DNA from: Phoronis australis
Lineage: Eukaryota; Phoronida; Phoronidae
Length of the DNA: 24,443 nt
Direction of reading: 5' to 3'
Assembly (NCBI GenBank): GCA_002633005.1
Contig: NMRA01000012.1
Coordinates: 1,392,730 to 1,417,172, forward strand
The notes under the pieces are model-generated. The model did no database searches and was not told where the DNA came from. It worked only from the letters and a program-made list of their open reading frames with translations. A program made the translations under genes and the position numbers. This document shows, piece by piece, positions 1 through 9,007 of this stretch (position 1 is its first letter; each line of letters starts with the position of its first letter).

Positions 1-136
1 TATCACTCAGTACAGCTATGGTAATTTGATGGTATGATAGTCACAGAGAATTTATAAGAGCAACGCAGAGCGTTGAAATATGCCCACGACTGCACCGCAA
101 ATGGTGTTGCTTCTAGGGGTGATTATTCGTATCAAT

Positions 137-665
137 AAAAAATGGCCATTAGATGGCACAGAATATACTGTCGTCTCACAAAACAATTTGCCGAATTTTA
201 TGAAAACCCATCAAAGAAGTAAAAGATACAAAAGCAAACCTAAAAAAACAAACTGCTTTTAGGAAAATCGTCAGCGGTCCTCTTCACATTAGGCACGTAT
301 ACGACAATACGCGTATATGCCAATTTTCACAATCATCCTTAGAGAGGTTTGGTTGACAGAGGGGCAGCCATGAAAAAACAGTTAAAATGGCCACTAGGTG
401 GTGCAAAATATCTTGAACCCACCTTAAAACGGAAAGATAGCGTCATCTCACTAATAGATACCAGTTTGCCAAATTTAATGAAAATCTGTTGAGGAGCTTT
501 GAAGATACAGAGGTAAACCTAGTCAGATCCATCAGAAACTTCACTCATGCTGTCCCATCCATGAAAGGATTATTACATGTTCAAAATTTCATGAATATAT
601 ATCAAGGGGTTTTGGAGACAGAGCAGCGGATGCTGGGCAGACGGACATGGATGACGGGATAATGG
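137..665 (+). repeat. Decayed dispersed repeat, two full-like and one partial copy
   Basis: Bases 137-245 and 381-520 are diverged direct copies. Both run AAATGGCCAYTAGRTGG, then a TTTGCC-AATTT-ATGAAAA block, then AGATACA and AAACCT. A third partial copy, about 579-665, repeats the middle part and continues into AGACGGACATGGATGA. The rest of 1-2106 holds no exon I can recognise. Confidence 0.6.
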
Positions 666-2106
666 AACCACATGCAAATGTGTGGGTGCATACAAAACAC
701 TGGGAAATCTCACTGCATTAAGTCTCCATGCAAGAGCACAGACTTCACAACTATTCTATCACCATCTAGAGACAAGGCCTACTAGATCATGTCCTTGCTA
801 CATTGGAAAATGACTATTGGTTTTCTAGCACATGTTGCAGCTCTGTGGCGACATCCAGCTACATACTGGTTTCTGGTTCTTCACAAGTACAATGGGCATA
901 TTTCAGGAATGCAACTTTTGTAGTGCATAGGGACCTGCTCAAAGTGAAACGGTGGTAATAAGTCAACAGGAGATCACCAACTTCAAACTAGAATAAATAA
1001 CATTGCGACAGCGAATCTAGCAGCAGAAGTGATTGGTGACCTCAGCTCAACCTTTTACACAATCGTACAAAATAAGGAACACTAACTCGCCGCATAAAAA
1101 CCCTAAGAAAGAATCCATGTCACCACTCCCACATAACGAGTTGCTACTACTTCCTGTACAAGTCTCCTATTTAGCAAACAGCAGACATCTCTTACTTCTG
1201 GATTATAAACTGTATGCACATCTTAGGACAAAATACAAGTTCAAATAAATCAATACATGGTTCACGCAGATGCCTATGAAAAAAACATGACAATGGAGAT
1301 CTTGAAATTTTTGTATTGTAGTTAAAAACAATGCTGCCATTTAGATGACAATTTTTATCTACATTATAGAACTCCATGAGATGGTAAAATTCATTGTTAG
1401 TGACTCATTCAGACAATACATTCAAACAGAAATGATTTAGAAATTGCATTGAGTAGATAAGAGAAATCAGCACAGTTCTGATATTGAGTCGTTTTTTTCT
1501 TCATAGCAATAATCATACACGTGTATGTAGGGGAACCAGGGGACCCCCCCGACTTCCCTGTGCTGTTTTTAGGGTCTACGTGGACATTTTTGTATGAAAA
1601 TTGTGGTTGAGCCCTCCATGGACACCCAGATCTGACAGTGAAACAGTGGAGCCCGCTTAACGTCCTACCCTCGGTTCCAACGGAAATTATGATAATAAGC
1701 AGGATATTTCATCAACTGGGGCTTGACATGGCGGTGATCAGAACCACTCTTATACACTAAAAATGATAAGAGAAGAGTCACAGAGTAAGACTGATAAACA
1801 GGAAATGACTGATTTTTATCCCCAGCACTGAGATCCGATAAGGCGAAATAGACCAGTTTGTAGACAGAAGCTAAAGTAAACATGCCAATAAGTGGGTGAA
1901 AATCAATTTATCTGATTTTTAATGACAATATCCAGCAATATAACAACAAATTATTATATTATGCAGGCTATTACTAATACAATGGGAAATGATTTTTTGT
2001 CATTTCAAGACAATAACTAGGACATTCCATTATCCCGTCAGATATTCAGTAATAGGATGAAATTCTGTGTGGTGATTTTCACATGGGGTTGCAAACACTA
2101 TCTCAC
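666..2106. other. GLTP 3' flank or terminal intron, no recognised feature
   Basis: AT-rich sequence. It was scanned on the minus strand for the missing GLTP C-terminal exon without success. The only open frames are short and lack homology. Confidence 0.4.
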
Positions 2107-2184
2107 CTGTTCTTCCAGTGTCTCATCACCTTCACACAGTTTTATGAGGAAGTCCTTTCTGTATGGGACAGCACGTGAAACCAA
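2107..2184 (-). CDS. GLTP: GLTP exon 5
   Basis: 26 codons, residues 150-175, with RAVPYRKDFLIKLCEGDE matching human AAPYKSDFLKALSKGQ. The acceptor is TTTTATGCTTAG and the donor CAG|GTGAGA. Read-through past the donor would add Val-Arg and stop at 2098. Confidence 0.9.
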
Positions 2185-5100
2185 CTAAGCATAAAAGAAT
2201 ACATTAGACAGAATATACAACACATGAAAACATACAATTTACCCAGAGCCACTGAAAATGACATGTAACTTCTTTGCATAGAAAGGATACATAGGATATC
2301 AGAAAAAAGCACTGGCACTATTAGAATTACCACCATCATTCTTCTAATCACTACCACCATCACCGTTGATATTCTAATTACTATAACTACCTACTGTTAA
2401 GATTGCTGTTATCATTCAGCAAGCCACATTTATATGCTGTTCACACAAAGTCCCAAAATGCCAAATGCTTTTGTCAGCAATTTCACTCACATTCATTTGA
2501 TACAATGGTCAATATTTGCCACTGTATATATAAGTAGAGCATGAGAAACATTTTTGGTGCCAAATGGGACCTTCCTCTTTACTAAAGGAATTTTAAGGAA
2601 CTGGAACTGTCTTTCAATAGCCTAAAACCATACAGCCATATACAGTAAAGATTAATTTTCTTTCCTCCACTGTGACCAGTCACCACTAACTTCATTGCAT
2701 GCTGTATTCAAACGATGAATTGGCGAATTCTAAAATTTTTTAGACATATCAAACCTCCTTGCCACTTCTTTAAAACTTGGAGGAAACTCGTTTCCAGGCA
2801 ACACACTTTTTAACCAATCATATCAATCTTACTATGAAAGTCAGAACGATTGAACATTTTCACGGCATCCTGCTTTCACTGCACTAAAACTCAGAGTGAA
2901 GTTTCCCCTTGGCTAGTTTCCAAAGCGAAATGCTGCACGTTATTGTTAAATGCATGCGTTATGAAACTTCTGTGATATGTAATTTCTGTTCACTGTAAAT
3001 AGATCATGTGCCGCAAAACAGTCATCATAGATAATCTATGATTGTCATTCTGCTTTTCATTGTTGCAGGTAAGTATACTTTTATTACTTTATATACCATA
3101 TTGATGTAATTTTAAACATTTATATGAATATCAACTACAAATGACGGACAACATAGCTGTGGTAAACTCTGAGCACTAAACCATGGTTGACATGTTGTAC
3201 GTAAAGTTATGTTACACAAAGGATATGAAATTCTGAGCTCGTTCAAGCTGTCTCAAGAATAGACAAGTTGTCGTGAAATTCTGAGCTCATTCAAGCTGTC
3301 TCAAGAATAGACAAGTTGTCGTGTCTTGGGGAATTACTGATACAAAAATTGCCACAGTTTATAAACACTACACTATGGCCAAAAAGCATATGGTCTTTGT
3401 TTTTTTTTTCAAATTGAGTTGGTGGTACAGTATTTTTTAATTCCTCAGTTTACAAAAGCCGATTATGCACCAGAGACAAGCAAAAATGACATGAGATTTG
3501 TTTTTTACTCATGGCATTTCAAACCCGATCTACCCTTGCTTGTGTGCTTTTGTGCAGGTTTTCAAAATAAAAAATATTAGACCATGGCTAAAATTGATGT
3601 GAGCGGGCATTTCTTCAGTCACTCAGCGCAGGTCTGAAAATGACTAGAACCAACTGATCTATGCTTTTTCTTGGCCTTTACATCATGTACTCACTGAAAA
3701 CACTTTCTGTGTGATCCACGTGTGATACTTTTTCAGTGTACTATCATATGCTTTCTGTACTAGGCTACATATATTCTCCTTCTTCTCGCCACTTGTCCAG
3801 TCTTCATGGAGATATTTGAGAAATAGGCATACAAACTCTAAAGCTCTGTAAATAATTACGAGTCACAGTATCAACTAGTTAAAGAAATTTTAAACCAAAT
3901 TAAAACATGGGGGATATTTTATTTTACACTGTTGATGAGAAAGAGAGGGAAAGGGAGAGGAAAATGGGAGTTAACACTTTATTTAACTCGTCTGTCAATA
4001 AACATATAAAAACAGTATTTTAAACAAGAAGTTTGACTATAAAGAGTTACAAAAACACATATTACTTATTACTTCTTATGTAATTGTGCTTGAAATTTCA
4101 ATAAATATGAAAATATGTCAAAATCTCATGAAACGATAAGGTGTAATAGAAAAGTTGTTTTTCTCCTTTTTTTCATAAAACATTCCTATTACTGTATTAA
4201 TGCTTTTCTAACATAAATACCTTGCCGTGGGTCAACAGATTAGTATTACTGTACTAATTCTTTTCCTTTATAAATACACTCCCGTGGGTCAACACATTCG
4301 TATTATTGTACTAATGTTTTTCCTGTATAAATAAGTTCCTTTGTGTCAACAGACCCATGGCGATGTTTTTTTAAAGCGGTCCCTGGATGCCTAGGTATTG
4401 TTATTAATTGGTTTATATTTAGAATTTGCAGTGGTGCCCCCTTTCCAGCTCTGATATGTGCAATAAAGTCGCCCATCTTCCCACCCCAATGTACCTACAC
4501 AATAATGATCACCAAGGCCAAATATAGCATAACTGGTTCTTGCCTGAACTTGACTCATTTTGAAACCTGCGACTCAAAGCTGATATCAGGTGGCACATAA
4601 AAAAATCCTGATCCATTTGGAGATGGTGATCAAAAAAAAGAAGGATTTGACTGATTTCAGGTGGTATCAGCTGACCATTTCTTTTTGAAAATAAGAACAA
4701 CTATTAAAAAAGTACTCTATCACAAGACACATCAATTTTGAAACAAAAAACACAGATAAGAACCAATTATACTATTTTTGCTCAACAGGTGATATCTAAC
4801 TGATATTTGTACCTCTTTAACCATAGACAGGCAAGGGCCACGTCTGATGGCTTCTCAGCTTTCATTCCCTTGTCAAATTCATCTTCCAACAAGCCACTGA
4901 TGGTCCGACACTTCTCTGGATTAGACGCATGCTTTTTTAATAACGTCTGAAATAATTAATAAATTAGGAATAGTAGTTTTACTAACAACTAGGATTGAAA
5001 AGATTGGACTCTAGATATCGCAACTGTCAATAACTGAAATAACAATTTCAAAGATTCGCTTTTAGACTCAAATTCTATAAAACGCACAAATTTGTTTAGG

Positions 5101-7343
5101 AAAGAAATCAAAGAAAGAAGACTTCACCATTTTGATAAACAATGTTACTTGTTCAATTCATGAAAACTGGAAACATGAAAGCTAGCAAAGTACACAAAAG
5201 TCAACAACATTTTACAATTGCTTCAGTTACCATCGATCACCAGAGTGACCTACATACCTGTACATTTCCACCAATGTCTTTCTTGACAGGAATGTATGCC
5301 TTGCCTAATTTGTCTGGAAGGGATAATTGAAACTGAACAAATAATCTAAATGTTTTAATGTTCTTGTTCAATTCAAAGGTTATTAACACGCATGCGACAA
5401 CTGAGAGGAAACTACTTTGACCAATAACACACTTGTATTTTACCACTTTCAGAATCATTCAAACTTCCTTGTTTGAACAGAGCCACAGGTCAAAAGTCTA
5501 GTGCCATAACCCATTGCGATTGCGAGAAGGAACTGAGAACTTTTACGGGGCTCATTAGCTCCTCATCAGTGAGACCTTACTATGTATTAGCTTAGGATGA
5601 TCATCACTACACAGACAGACTGACTAGAAAATGTTTTCAGTCATCGAGATTTGTTTGTCAGGTCCAGTTGCGTGGAGCAGTGCAATGAACATGGCTTTTA
5701 TACACAGTAATAAAACACTGGCTAAAATAAATTGATATATTGCGGACTAGAACTGGTGATTTCTTAACTGTTTGGCTTCTGAAATTAAATCCCTCAAAGA
5801 AAGTTAAGAATCGTTTTTACCCAAAGACATAAAATAAAAATTAGCTAAAATACAAGCGCTGGGTTTCGGTTCTCTGGTAGAGCTGTTGATGAATGGTTTT
5901 AGTAATTCTTTGAACCATATATACAAAATTGGTCTGCGAGCAGTGATGATGGACAAAAGTGCACAAGAATGCATGTTTAACAATGGACTAGATTGATACC
6001 TGGACTAACCTCATTTAGGAAACTTTTGTCCGATGGTTTTTGTAATGATCCACCAGTAGGCCCACCGAGACTCAGCATGTGAGCCCACTTGAGACTCAGT
6101 GTGTGAGCCAATTAAAGTGTCCAAACTGAATGGTTGAGCTCTTTAGAAAAGCTTTATTGGAAAGTATGTCACACCGGAAAGTCATGTGATACAACACCAC
6201 GCATAGATGCTAATTACACATGAGTAGTAGTAGTAGTCAAACAGATTATTGTTGGTGATGAGTTGAGCAAGATTGTGAGCAGTATACTAGATGCGAATTC
6301 TCACACAAACAATCTACCGTATATACTGCCGGCATTCTATTGACAATTGATTGACAAGTGGAGACACTGACAATAGACTTGAAGGAGTTTCTACATCAGT
6401 TTTACAGGTTTGAGCTAGACAATACCACCATCTCAACTGGCCCCAGTAGCGATGGTTCTCATCCCATAGGCTTTCCATACACCGAACATTTTTCTGTGAA
6501 TTATGGAGACCATTAATGTCTAACTCTTTGATGATCGAACAAATACTACCGCATTCAGATATATCCCCAGGCATGAGCAGTGTAAAAATGGCTAGTTGCA
6601 GATTTGGGCAACTGAACGAAGAACTGTTTGAAAAAAAGTTTGATGGTGGGAGTATTTGTTTGAACTATGGGAAGAGTTAGACATCAACGGCCTCCAAAGG
6701 CGTTTCTCAATGCGCAAAAGGTATTTTAATAGAAACATAACTTCTGTGGTTTAATCAGTATGAGGCATTAGTTGCCGAAAAGCTGGAGGACCTATGGGAT
6801 GGCCATCGTCTTTACTTGGGCAGCTTGATACGGTGGTACTACCTGTCTATGGTGCAAGCCTTAAATTCATGGAAAATTTTGAAGGACCATTCATAACCAT
6901 ATAGATCTGCTAACATCAGTCAAACGAAAGTGTCACCCTTCTATTCAACTGAAAATACCCACATCTCTGAATGTCCACTGTAGACAATGCGTTACAAGTG
7001 TAACTGCGACATCATGCCTTATGCCCAAGTTATGGCTTAGACCTTGTATTGTACATTCACGCCGTTCGTTATCTACATTGACACTGGTCAGATAAAGCAG
7101 TCCCTGATTTTTAGAAGCAGTTTCATCCACTGAATAACTGGCCTGTCATACTGGCCTGTTATTCAGTGATTGCCTGGTCCTCAAAATCAGTGCCATCTAC
7201 ATTAGTGACCGTCATTAACATTTAACATATATCTCACCGAACATTGGTAGTAGCTGGTTGCAGGCGACCAGGAATGGTTCGGTGAAAACTTGATCGTTCT
7301 CGGGAAGGTCAAACATCGGGGTGTATTTATCCCAAAAAGTCAT
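2107..7343 (-). CDS. GLTP: Glycolipid transfer protein, GLTP (five of probably six coding exons)
   Basis: Cytosolic all-helical protein that takes up and moves glycosphingolipids between membranes. Joined exons are 7343-7238, 5313-5258, 4946-4813, 3845-3695 and 2184-2107. All junctions are GT-AG and keep frame, giving 175 codons collinear with human GLTP residues 1-175 without gaps, from remembered human sequence. Headgroup-site residues Asp48, Asn52, Trp96 and His140 fall at exactly those numbers: DIGGN at 48-52, LWLKR at 95-99, KKYHTW at 137-142. The human Lys55 position is Thr. An FFAT-like LPMFDKLG lies at residues 32-39. The start ATG at 7343 has A at -3. The last ~34 codons of the 209-residue family are not found; they may lie left of the window. 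If exon 5 were not spliced, the frame would stop after two more codons at 2098. The gene diverges from TCHP, as in human. Identity is very secure; the 3' end is open. Confidence 0.94.
2185..3694 (-). other. GLTP intron 4
   Basis: 1,510 bases, AT-rich. It contains the 48-bp tandem duplication at 3227-3322 and nothing else recognised. Confidence 0.85.
3227..3322. repeat. 48-bp tandem duplication
   Basis: Two 48-base units starting GAAATTCTGAGCTC, at 3227-3274 and 3275-3322, differing at one base. This is a very recent duplication inside GLTP intron 4. Confidence 0.95.
3695..3845 (-). CDS. GLTP: GLTP exon 4
   Basis: One base completing Arg99, then 50 codons. It begins ALEFVCLFLKYL and contains KAYDSTLKKYHTWITQKVFS, with His140. 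Human has KAYEMALKKYHGW at the same place. The acceptor is AATTATTTACAG and the donor TCA|GTGAGT. Confidence 0.93.
3846..4812 (-). other. GLTP intron 3
   Basis: 967 bases. It contains three tandem 57-bp units (4187-4354). The remainder is AT-rich with no coding signal. Confidence 0.85.
4187..4354. repeat. 57-bp tandem repeat, three copies
   Basis: Units start at 4187, 4244 and 4301 with TATTAYTGTAYTAAT, run through CTTTTCC and TATAAATA, and end in GTGGGTCAACA. The third unit is the most diverged. Confidence 0.9.
4813..4946 (-). CDS. GLTP: GLTP exon 3
   Basis: Residues 55-98 plus two bases of Arg99. It contains NPEKCRTISGLLEDE and the conserved ALACLWLK with Trp96, on which the sugar ring stacks in human GLTP. 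The acceptor is AATTATTTCAG and the donor AG|GTACAA. Residue 55, normally Lys, is Thr (ACG), the first codon of this exon. Confidence 0.93.
4947..5257 (-). other. GLTP intron 2
   Basis: 311 bases between exons 2 and 3, AT-rich. Nothing else seen. Confidence 0.85.
5258..5313 (-). CDS. GLTP: GLTP exon 2
   Basis: 56 bases: the last two bases of Asp36, then KLGKAYIPVKKDIGGNVQ. It carries the headgroup residues Asp48 and Asn52. The acceptor is TATCCCTTCCAG and the donor CAG|GTATGT. Confidence 0.92.
6314..6574 (-). repeat. Local repeat family, copy A, with protein-like frame
   Basis: The minus-strand frame stays open for 86 codons and reads ELDINGL, then ESLWDENHRYWGQLRWWY. Copy B on the other strand has ELDINGL and EDLWDGHRLYLGSLIRWYY. 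It is inverted relative to copy B with a centre near 6570. It is probably a relic of a gene or transposon reading frame; no family recognised. Confidence 0.6.
6575..6900 (+). repeat. Local repeat family, copy B, with broken protein-like frame
   Basis: The plus strand has MASCRFGQLNEELFEKKFDG, then a frame change to YLFELWEELDINGLQRR, a stop-containing gap, and EALVAEKLEDLWDGHRLY followed by a stop after LKDHS. It looks like a pseudogene-like fragment of an unrecognised protein. It could alternatively contain a small intron between AAAAG|GTATTTT and TTAATCAG. Confidence 0.55.
7238..7343 (-). CDS. GLTP: GLTP exon 1
   Basis: Encodes residues 1-35 plus the first base of Asp36. It begins MTFWDKYTPMFDLPENDQ and carries EPFLVACNQLLPMF, matching the family's PFLEA..LPPFFD helix. 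The donor is G|GTGAGA. It is the only in-frame ATG that gives a family-like N terminus. Confidence 0.93.
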
Positions 7344-7627
7344 CTTAGATCTTAGTGTCTATGCTTAAAGGCTATATACAAACAGCACAAATTCATACAA
7401 CCCGTATGTCGATCACTCAACTCTCAAGCACCTGCTGACAACACTGAGAAGGGCGCCCACTGTCGGAAAGATTGGGAAGCAACATTCTGCTGAAGACGTA
7501 AAGTTTATTAATGACATAAGGTATTTCAGATTAAGCTTCAGTTGTGAGACTTCCAGTAACATAGTTTTCTGAGTTAACTACTGAGTGAACGGCAATAAAA
7601 CATGTAAATATCTATGTTATTTTGTAG

Positions 7628-7641
7628 CTTCCGGCTTCCGG
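7628..7641 (-). promoter_or_regulatory. Tandem ETS-like sites
   Basis: CTTCCGGCTTCCGG is two abutting copies of the ETS/GABP motif, read as CCGGAAG on the minus strand. It lies 285 bases upstream of the GLTP ATG. Such doublets are typical of housekeeping and bidirectional promoters. Confidence 0.5.
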
Positions 7642-8040
7642 GGAACACAGCTGACATTTTGAGCAGGAAATTTCCAATGCGCATGTCTATGTTTTGTAAT
7701 AAACATTTCTTGTAATTCAAACTTGTCACGGCTAGACTAGGCTAGCTAACCACAACGTGTTCCCCGAGATATAGGTGGATGGTCAAAAGCTTAAATGTGA
7801 AGTTGTTAGTGAGGGAAACATTGGCTCTGATTTGGATTTGTTCAATCTGTTCACATTCATCATTTCCAGATTCCGGCAGCATTGCCATTGCCATTGGCAG
7901 TGTTGATCAGTGAGTGAGTACTCTCTAACTAGTCTAAGCCTTAGAAGTTAGACTCTAGCCAACTGAGGCCGAGCTGCTGAGTTCTTTCTGACTGTAGTCA
8001 TAATTAGAAAACCAGGGAAACCAAGAGTATCTGTGTCAGT

Positions 8041-8376
8041 GACAGTGGACATAGGCTTGTAGAAATTACTTGGACAGTATCACCATCTCAGCTGGCCCCA
8101 ATACTGGCAATACTATTGCCAGTGGCAATAGTATTAGGCAATAGTATACGCTGGAAGCTTTTCAGCAAATTATGCCTTACTCTTATTAAACCACCATGTT
8201 GCTGTAAATACCTTCTATGCATAAAGGGACACCTTAACCTAAGAGGACGTTATTGTCTTTAACTCTTCCCAGCTCAAACAAGTACACCTGCTATCAAACA
8301 TTTTTTTCAAACAGTCCTTCGTTCAGTAATTGCTCAAATCAGCAACTGGCCATTTTTACTTTGCTCACTCCTGGGT
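8041..8376 (-). repeat. Local repeat family, copy C, heavily decayed
   Basis: Reverse-complement match to 6568-6870: the AGTAAAAATGGCCAGTTGC, TGAACGAAGGACTGTTTGAA and GGGGCCAGCTGAGATGG blocks recur in order. It has more indels than copy B and no long frame. A nested palindrome sits inside it at 8105-8147. Confidence 0.65.
8105..8147. repeat. Nested palindrome
   Basis: 8109-8135 is a perfect inverted repeat with 13-base arms (AATACTATTGCCA) around one base. 8105-8121 is an overlapping palindrome with 8-base arms. GGCAATAGTAT recurs directly at 8137-8147. Confidence 0.9.
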
Positions 8377-8379
8377 ATA

Positions 8380-8387
8380 TGACGTCA
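8380..8387. promoter_or_regulatory. Palindromic CRE-like site
   Basis: Perfect TGACGTCA, the full CREB/ATF palindrome, 430 bases upstream of the TCHP ATG and just outside repeat copy C. Function is inferred from the motif only. Confidence 0.4.
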
Positions 8388-8793
8388 TTTTGTAATTTTA
8401 GGGTGTCATGAAATAAGTCCATCAATTTTGTGAACTGAAATTTAGTTTAAAGGGAGATTGGTGGAGAAGGAATTGTCCAACCAAGAGGAAGGGCAGAATT
8501 TGTGGTGGGATTTACCGGAGACTTGGTGGCGCTTTGGGTGGAGAATCAGTGTTGATCAGTGGAGAAATCAACAGCTTTGGTGATGTGCACCAAATTATAT
8601 AATAATATACTTGCACAGTTGCCTTGGGACTTGTGGAGTAGAACGTTACATGCAAGTGAATGTCATAAACTAGGCTCGTTGTAACATGACTCGAATGTAG
8701 TATTGAGGAAGATCAAGTCATATCCTTGTGCAATATATGCGTAGCACTGACAGGTGCAAGCACTTGAGATCGCAGATTCTTGTAATTGTTGTA

Positions 8794-8811
8794 AACATTT
8801 TATTATTGCAG
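8794..8811 (+). promoter_or_regulatory. Candidate 3' splice site in the TCHP 5' UTR
   Basis: ACATTTTATTATTGCAG ends five bases before the TCHP ATG and looks like a good acceptor, so the first coding exon may be preceded by an untranslated exon. A possible partner donor, ATCA|GTGAGT, is at 7910, next to promoter-like motifs. Confidence 0.4.
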
Positions 8812-8816
8812 TAACC

Positions 8817-9007
8817 ATGGCGTTACCACACATGCCAAGCGTGTACACGACACGGAAAAATATTTATGAAACGGCCATTGTCCGACGGCGAATGCATGAG
8901 GATGATCACAGAGCACGCTGGTCAAACACTTCCAATTACTTCAACACAAGGGACATTGATTCCACGAAAAAGAGAGAGTGGACATCTGCTGAGTCCTTCC
9001 ATACAAG
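8817..9007 (+). CDS. TCHP: TCHP exon 1 (first coding)
   Basis: 63 codons plus two bases of Ser64. It encodes the conserved N terminus with [16 protein letters not shown], against human RYFRMSDICSSKQAEW. The donor is AAG|GTAACC. The frame is open upstream to 8754 but without conserved sequence, so the ATG at 8817 is chosen. Confidence 0.94.

Larger units (their letters stand above)
5314..7237 (-). other. GLTP intron 1
   Basis: 1,924 bases, the largest recovered GLTP intron. It holds two copies (A and B) of a local inverted repeat family at about 6314-6900. The rest shows no coding signal. Confidence 0.85.
7344..8816. promoter_or_regulatory. GLTP/TCHP divergent intergenic region
   Basis: 1,473 bases between the two start codons. 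It holds a CTTCCGG doublet (7628-7641), another TTCCGG (7871-7876) beside an ATTGG (7892-7896), a full TGACGTCA (8380-8387) and a partial NRF1-like TGCGCATG (7679-7686). Copy C of a local repeat family fills about 8041-8376. Both 5' UTRs and at least one promoter must lie here; exact transcription starts cannot be read from sequence. Confidence 0.6.

Noticed and set aside
1192-1283. Minus-strand reading with CIDLFELVF as the GLTP terminal exon
   Set aside because: The acceptor at 1274 would need a different phase from exon 5; in phase 0 it stops after three codons.
3130-3200. Minus-strand reading with Tyr-His-Ser-Tyr as GLTP exon 4
   Set aside because: It has stop codons and no phase-compatible donor. 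The true exon with KKYHTW was found at 3695-3845.
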